Positions 58,490-64,000 of a stretch of 64,000 nucleotides of DNA are shown piece after piece. Position numbers and translations under genes: made by a program. The notes beneath the pieces are model-generated. The model did not search any database, was not told where the DNA came from, and saw only the letters and a program-made list of their open reading frames with translations. This DNA comes from Clarkia xantiana subsp. parviflora (Eukaryota > Streptophyta > Magnoliopsida > Myrtales > Onagraceae). The stretch's first letter is position 1, and each line of letters starts with the position of its first letter. Where the stretch lies: positions 40,696,774 to 40,760,773 of the forward strand of contig JAPTYO010000001.1 in NCBI GenBank assembly GCA_036873135.1, in the 5' to 3' direction.

Positions 58490-60320
58490 AAGGTACGCCT
58501 TGTTTACCACAATACGTAAAACGGTAAAACGTTTTATTTGATGCACATACATCTGACACAATTCAGTTTTGGATTAATTTTCAGGTGGCTTGCTCAAACG
58601 TGGTTAAGACTACCCGCCTTATATGTAACTTTCTTTGCGTAGCTGCAGTTATTGATCCAGAAACTCTGTCATTATTATTGTAAAATCTCTTTTTTCGCTT
58701 ATATGTTTAAATTTAGTTAAATGTGATTAAGAATTATTGAATAAAGTAGTCTCCATTCATTTTTTTGACATGGTCTACTTATCAAAATTAGTCGACCCGG
58801 TTAAACGGGATCGATCCAGAACGAATAACTAAAACATAAAATCCATCAATAAAATGATTGGATTAAGATAAAACACTAAACTCTGGTTCATGAATAACCG
58901 AATCATCATTTTAATGCATTCATCGATTGCATAAAGTCGTAAAAAGAACCGGTCTAAATTACATCCTTATTTGCTAAGTACTCCATTAAAATGACAAACC
59001 CGAAATAATATGCATGATAAAACCGATTTTAAAATTCAAAGACTAAAATGATTTCGTAACCATGGTTTAAACCTGGTATGCGCGTGGCGCATGTCACCTC
59101 GAGAGACGGGACACATCGTTTTAAAGTCCGAATTTAATGCTGAAATTTTAATGAATGCTTAATTTTCGTTTGTAATCCTTTGAATATAACTCATTGATAA
59201 CTACTAAGATTATAAGTATGCTTCAAAGCTGCTACAATCTAGTAAGAACATCAACTATGGCATTAAAGCGAACGCTTAAAATGCATAGCCCTTGAGATGA
59301 ATAAGTCTATGGGTGAGTTCAACAAACGAAAGGAAGAAGTCAGTAAAACGACTCTCCCACTATAAGCCTTGAACGAAATGTTTGGCTAAAGCAATCATTT
59401 TATCAAATACTTCAAGCAACATAGTTCAAAGTTACATAATGATGAAGTTTAACATTAATTACTCCTCCGGGTGAAATTAAGTTGATTCACATTAATGTAA
59501 CTCTATGTTCCAATAAAATCGGTTGACATATCACCATAGCTAAAATGATGATACGGGTAAAACCTTATCATTAGCAGCATTACATTGCGCATTAAACAAG
59601 TATTTATTAAGAGTACGGTCTACTCTTAAAGAATACAAGTTTAAAATTATCTAAGATTGATGGTACTGTGGTCAAACATGACATATTATAAAGGTTTGAG
59701 GACAAATTTCCAATGTTTTGCAAAACGAACAGACGTAGTACTGATCGAATCAATGAATGGTTAACGGAGATTATCAGGTCCCACTTACTTCGAGTGGGAG
59801 AATTGATACAGCATAAGTGATTGATATGGTATATGATGATACAAAAGTCTTCATAATAAATCCAGTGAGAGGGCTTACTCCCCCTCACATATAATCATCA
59901 CCCCTCACATATAATCATCACTAAATACAAATGTGAATCAAGTCGGAACCTGACAATCAAGAATACTGAATTAATACAACTGCCCATTATTCCTAGTGGG
60001 AGGGAAAAACGAACAACTTGGTTCCTGATCCTAGTAATCAAGGAATACATCTCGGATGTAAAATTCCGAGACCGAAAGGTCATCCTGAAAAGTTGTTGAT
60101 CAGAGTTCAAGCACTCCCATTCTTCCCAGTGGGAGTGATGCTCCGATAAGAAGCATTATTCTGAGTGGAAGTTACAATCAGACTATAGATGGGATTAACG
60201 AGCCTAGACATAGTCAAAGGCAACGAACTTCTCTCGAGAAGTGTCCCATCGAATAAGATGTGATCAACATCTTAACATTCGTTCTCGAATCAGTGACGAT
60301 TCAGCAAAGCAAGGGAAGGA
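58490..60320. other. Non-coding middle of the plus-strand copia
   Basis: No protease or integrase motif was recognised in any frame. It is homologous in inverted orientation to about 54,200-55,900. Near 60,000-60,240 the copia linker sequence returns (ATTCCGAGACCGAAAGGTCA). Confidence 0.5.
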
Positions 60321-60329
60321 CCTCAAAAT

Positions 60330-61840
60330 GAGGGAATTGAGGAAAACAATGGAGGATGAAATATGCCTAAATAAGAACAAATTCGGTTATGGTCCTTAGT
60401 TGATTGATATGCTAACCGCAGAACTAGAAAGTTAATTTTAAAATTCACTACTGATGGAAAGATGAGTGGTTCAAAACTCAAGTGATTGCGAATGGATATA
60501 CCCAAATTCACGGAATGGACTTTGATGAAATATACTCACCAACTGTGTGTTACACCACAGTAAGGGCCTCCTTGCCCTCGTTGCATGTCTCGATCTAGAG
60601 CTGCACCAAATGGATATTAAGACCACACCTCTCCACGTAAACCTGGAGAAAAAGATCTATATGGAGCAGCCAGAGGGTTTTATTACTCCTGGAAAAGAAC
60701 GTAAAGTGTGCAAACTCTAAAGGTCTATTTATGGTCTTAAACAGTCGTCTTGGCAATGGTATCGCAGATTCCATGAGGAAATCGTCGGAAATGGATTTGT
60801 GAATCTTCACGAGGATCCTTGCGTATACACTAAGACCTCTGGTCTAAGTATGTCATCATAACACTATACGTAGATGACATACTCATTGCTGCGAACGACG
60901 TGAGTTTCATGAACAAATCAAAGTCCTGGTTAACATCAGCATTTGAGATGAAAGACATGGGAGAGGCCACGTACATCTTAGGCATTAAGATTGCCCGAGA
61001 TCGTGCCGCCCGGACATTGTGTCTGTCTCAAGAATCTTATATCAACAAACTGTTGAAAATATTCAGAATGCTCGATGCTAAACCCGTGAATACGCCGGTT
61101 GTGTTCGGGTGTGCGCTGTCAAAGCGTGATGGACCGAAAAACCAGCAGCAGCGTGAACAGATGAAGGGGGTGGAGTACTTAAGCATGGTAGGGAGCCTTA
61201 TGTACACCATGCTATGTACTCGACCAGATATCTGTTACGTTGTGGGCCTAGTAGCAAGATTCCAATCAGATCCTAGTTATCAACATCTTAAGGCCGTAAA
61301 ACGAATTATAAGGTATCTGAAAGGTACTGCCGACTATGTTCTGTGCTATAAGGGCAGGCAAATAGAATTGACCGGTCATAGTGACGCCGACCACGGTGGC
61401 GATCCAGATGATTGTAAGTCCACCACAGGAGGAGTTTTCCTTCTTGCTAATGCTGTCATATCTTGGGTGAGAAAGAAGCAATCATGTGTCGCGCTTTCCA
61501 CTATGGAATCAGAATTCGTTGCCCTTTCTAAAAACGCACAAGAAGCGGTCTGGCTGAAAAGGCTTCTTACTGCATTGATTGGCACTGGCAAAGAGAGTAA
61601 TCCCGTCAAGGTATACTCTGACAGTTAGGCAGCCATGCAGCAGTTAAGAATCCAAAGTACCATAGTAGGAACAAACACATTGATGTGAAATACAATTATG
61701 CTAAATCTGTTATGGAAGAAAACATAATCGCTTAAGAATACTTTTCCACGGATAAAATGGTTGCAGATCCATTAACTAAGCCATTACGTAGAGAGATTTT
61801 CGAAAAGCACGTAAAACTGCTTGGATTACGTAGGGCTTAA
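60330..61840 (+). pseudogene. Copia reverse transcriptase-RNase H, degenerate
   Basis: The RT part shows FKTQVIANGYTQ and MDFDEIYSPT (60,462-60,540), SIYGLKQSSWQWYRRFHEE (about 60,725-60,780) and the catalytic TLYVDDILIAAND (about 60,863-60,900). RNase H follows with GHSDADHGGDPDDCKSTTGG and CVALSTMESEFVALS, and the expected C-terminal block ending at 61,840 (ADPLTKPLRREIF). The longest intact part is 60,900-61,628. Frameshifts near 60,560 and 60,840-60,860 and a stop at about 61,626, followed by frame changes, inactivate it. Domain order (RT-RNase H at the 3' end, next to the LTR) is diagnostic of Ty1/copia. Confidence 0.9.
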
Positions 61841-62254
61841 ATAAGTAACTTGTATAAACGATAACATTTTGACATTTGAAATAATATTATTTCGATTTCA
61901 CTAGGTGGCCGCCAACCGGATATTAGTTGAAGGTTGTAAACACTTGTAACGGATGCCCTGGAGAAGTATTCCTATGTAGAAAACTGGGCAATTGGAGAAT
62001 TATTAGTTTTCCAAGGATACAGTGCGGTACATATTTTATTTTAACAGGATTGATTTACGAAAGGGAATCAACGTTCTGTGGGCGCTACAATACTCCTAAC
62101 AGATGAGTAACACGATGCCCGTCGTATCCGCCGGTCGCACAGCAAACCTCGTATGAACTATTCGGAGACGGAGACAAAGACTGAAGACTGAGATGTTGAT
62201 GCTATTGGATAACTATATATTAACAGGCACCCTCCCATTCCGGCGAGTGGGAGC

Positions 62255-62825
62255 TGTTAGCATATGGTGACGTGGCGTCGTAATTGGTAGCCCGTTAATG
62301 CTAAGGAAATTACCTAAGTTAATTAGGTAATTGTCACATTAGGGTGATTGGGCCAAACTCAAACCCTAATTGACATGGGAGGCCCAAAATTGGGCCTCCC
62401 CCTTTAATAGCATGGTTCGGCCGAAATTTGTCCCACATTGGTTGGAGTGGACTTTTGTCTACTCCATCAATCCTATATATAGGAACTCACCTAAGGGGTT
62501 TATTCATTCATAATAAGAAGTACCTCCATTGAGGAACTTGAGAGAAACCTTTTCACCCCATTAGTTGAGATTTTCGGCACATCTAAGTCTAAGGTTCTGT
62601 CCCCGTTGAATAATCGATCAGAGGCTTTGTTGTGGAGCTTACACCGCGTAGGACTTCTTCTTACGAAGAACTTGTACGTGGTTCCGACCGGAGGATCAGA
62701 ACTCCCTCCACGACGTTCTTGGGCAGGAAAGCTAAAAGGTATGTGTACATTATTCCGCTGCGTAGTTAGATTACTTGCATGTACACGTTTAGCATTCCGT
62801 AGTATTACGTCCCCGTAATCCAACA
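62255..62825 (+). repeat. Copia 3' LTR
   Basis: Starts TGTTAGCATATGGTGACGTG directly after a purine-rich tract and ends AATCCAACA (TG...CA ends), 571 bp. A TATATATAGG promoter-like motif lies at 62,473-62,482. Its first 190 bp match the inverted partial LTR at 56,591-56,783, and the whole is related to the inverted LTR at 62,944-63,538. Confidence 0.8.
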
Positions 62826-62929
62826 ATAACTTAAAAATTCGAAAATTTTAATTTTCTTCCCTTAAAATTTTCTGCCAAAAAAAAAAATTCAAGAACACCA
62901 ATTTATCAAAATCATGAACTCCTAATACA

Positions 62930-62942
62930 GGCTCTGATACCA
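62930..62942 (-). other. Primer binding site of a minus-strand copia
   Basis: The minus strand reads TGGTATCAGAGCC one base after the LTR end. It is the standard plant copia primer binding site, complementary to the 3' end of initiator methionine tRNA. Confidence 0.85.
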
Positions 62943-62943
62943 C

Positions 62944-63538
62944 TGTTAGATAACGGGGAGTAATCACTACGGATACTATAAACATGGTACATGCTAGTAA
63001 TCGATATTACGAAGCGGAAGATTCGCACATACCTCAGACGTAGTCCGTAGTCCCAAGATCCTACAGTAGGGAGTTCACGGTCCTTCGGTCGGCACCCGTA
63101 GAGGTTCTTGTTAAGGAAGCCTACGTAATATATTCTCCACAGCAAAGCCTCTGATTGATTCTTGACAAGGACGGATCTCCGGAGTGTTTGCTCGAAGGCA
63201 AATTGGCACACCCTTTGGTGAAGTAAGGTTCGGCCGATGTGTGTTATGGGGAGGATGGTTTTTCTCTCTAAAACACTACAATGAGAGATTAAGGATTAAC
63301 CTAATAAAACCCCTAATACTTCTTATTTACAGGAGGAGCAAAGTGGACAAAAGTCCACTTTGCCCACCTCATAAGTTCGGCCGGCCTATGCATAAGGGAG
63401 GCTCATATTTTGGGCCTCTCATGTCAATTGGGATTTGGGTCTGACCCAATGTCTTAATGTGACATTTACCCAATTGTCTTAGGTAACTTATACATATAAT
63501 TAGCTTCCATTTACGGCGCTCATCACCATATGCTTACA
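62944..63538 (-). repeat. Copia 5' LTR, minus orientation
   Basis: Read on the minus strand it starts TGTAAGCATATGGTGATGAG at 63,538 and ends ATCTAACA at 62,944, 595 bp. It is followed by a primer binding site and about 100 bp of leader (62,826-62,929), which stops at the end of the plus-strand LTR. It is diverged from the other LTRs, so it represents another member of the family. Confidence 0.75.
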
Positions 63539-64000
63539 CTAACGTGACGAGCTCGTCGCTTTTTTAAAGTGCCACGATGGTTATATATGTAATTATGTTA
63601 TATTTGCTAACATTTTTGTGTTTGAAAATTATTAAATGATTTTTTTTTAATTGTCAAATGATCACTAAATGAAAAAAAAAAATCCATTTTATGAGTTATT
63701 ATATTTATAAGTAAGAATAAAATGAGCTCATAAAGGACCACATGAAAAATTCCATCCCAATTCCAACATATTGCCCCATTTTGCGGGCCTTATTATTACA
63801 ATGGGTGCCACATCAAATCAACAAAATACTCTATTTATTTATCTATATATATCTATAAGAAGATGTATTTATTTATTTATTCTACTGCAGCCGTATATTT
63901 GTGCAACCATTCATGTTTCCTACTTTCTTCTTAAAAAGATGCGTAGGAAATAGGAATCATACACCACCAGATTGAGAATAATCTACTTCATTAAAGTGTT
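63539..64000. other. Right edge, nothing recognised
   Basis: AT-rich non-coding DNA with no terminal repeat matching the LTR to its left and no credible open frame. Confidence 0.5.

Larger units (their letters stand above)
57521..62825 (+). mobile_element. Ty1/copia retrotransposon, plus orientation, no 5' LTR
   Basis: In order: leader (from about 57,521, homologous to the minus copy), a gag start (57,855), a long non-coding stretch where protease and integrase should be (58,490-60,300), RT-RNase H (60,330-61,840), a purine-rich GAGTGGGAGC just before the LTR, and a 3' LTR at 62,255-62,825. Frameshifts and stops show it is inactive. The shared non-coding middle in both copies suggests a non-autonomous subfamily. 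Confidence 0.75.

Overview
The window is nuclear DNA from a flowering plant, most likely a eudicot. It is AT-rich, has intron-containing genes with GT-AG junctions and plant-specific proteins (an EAR-motif ZAT-type zinc-finger protein and a DUF863 protein), and is crowded with plant transposons. I cannot name the species.

Four genes can be supported, all between 13.3 and 38 kb. They are an intronless C2H2 zinc-finger repressor (minus strand, 13.3-14.3 kb), a five-exon gankyrin/PSMD10-type ankyrin gene (plus, 19.0-22.5 kb), a 14-coding-exon macro domain plus CRAL-TRIO (Sec14-like) gene of the GDAP2 type (plus, 24.7-31.1 kb), and a DUF863 gene with a 5' UTR intron (minus, 32.8-38 kb, convergent with the previous gene). 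Every coding junction of the three spliced genes could be placed in phase. From memory, the zinc-finger/DUF863 and macro-Sec14/DUF863 neighbourhoods resemble two duplicated regions of Arabidopsis chromosome 1. No shared pathway is evident; this is ancestral gene order rather than a functional cluster.

The left flank (0-13 kb) holds a complete non-autonomous Helitron (1.29-3.62 kb), a truncated hAT element (4.26 kb) and a large non-coding element with 1.1-1.5 kb direct terminal repeats (5.2-12.7 kb). The interior of that element is almost entirely tandem repeats, including a minisatellite whose units are multiples of 3 bp. A MULE with a hAT nested in it lies at 17.1-18.6 kb.

The introns of the ankyrin and macro-Sec14 genes contain six copies of one MULE-type MITE family, several with clear 9-bp target duplications, plus a second MULE-like inverted-repeat element.

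The right flank (39-64 kb) is a transposon nest. It has a hAT MITE (39.5 kb), a decayed gag-bearing retroelement rich in tandem repeats (41.5-48.5 kb) carrying a GC-rich hAT with perfect 8-bp TSD, and two copies of one Ty1/copia family in opposite orientation (53.6-56.8 kb minus; about 57.5-62.8 kb plus), with a third LTR at 62.9-63.5 kb. A 4.5-kb hAT element (48,944-53,458) has inserted into one copy of a recent 570-bp tandem duplication of copia sequence, so the other copy is an empty site. Inside this hAT lie a Helitron with an inverted duplication of its own 3' end (near-perfect 235-bp-arm palindrome) and a second palindrome with 342-bp arms whose outer ends look like Helitron 5' ends. These two palindromes and the intronic MITE cluster are the most unusual structures in the window. 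No RNA genes, CRISPR or bacterial-type features were seen.
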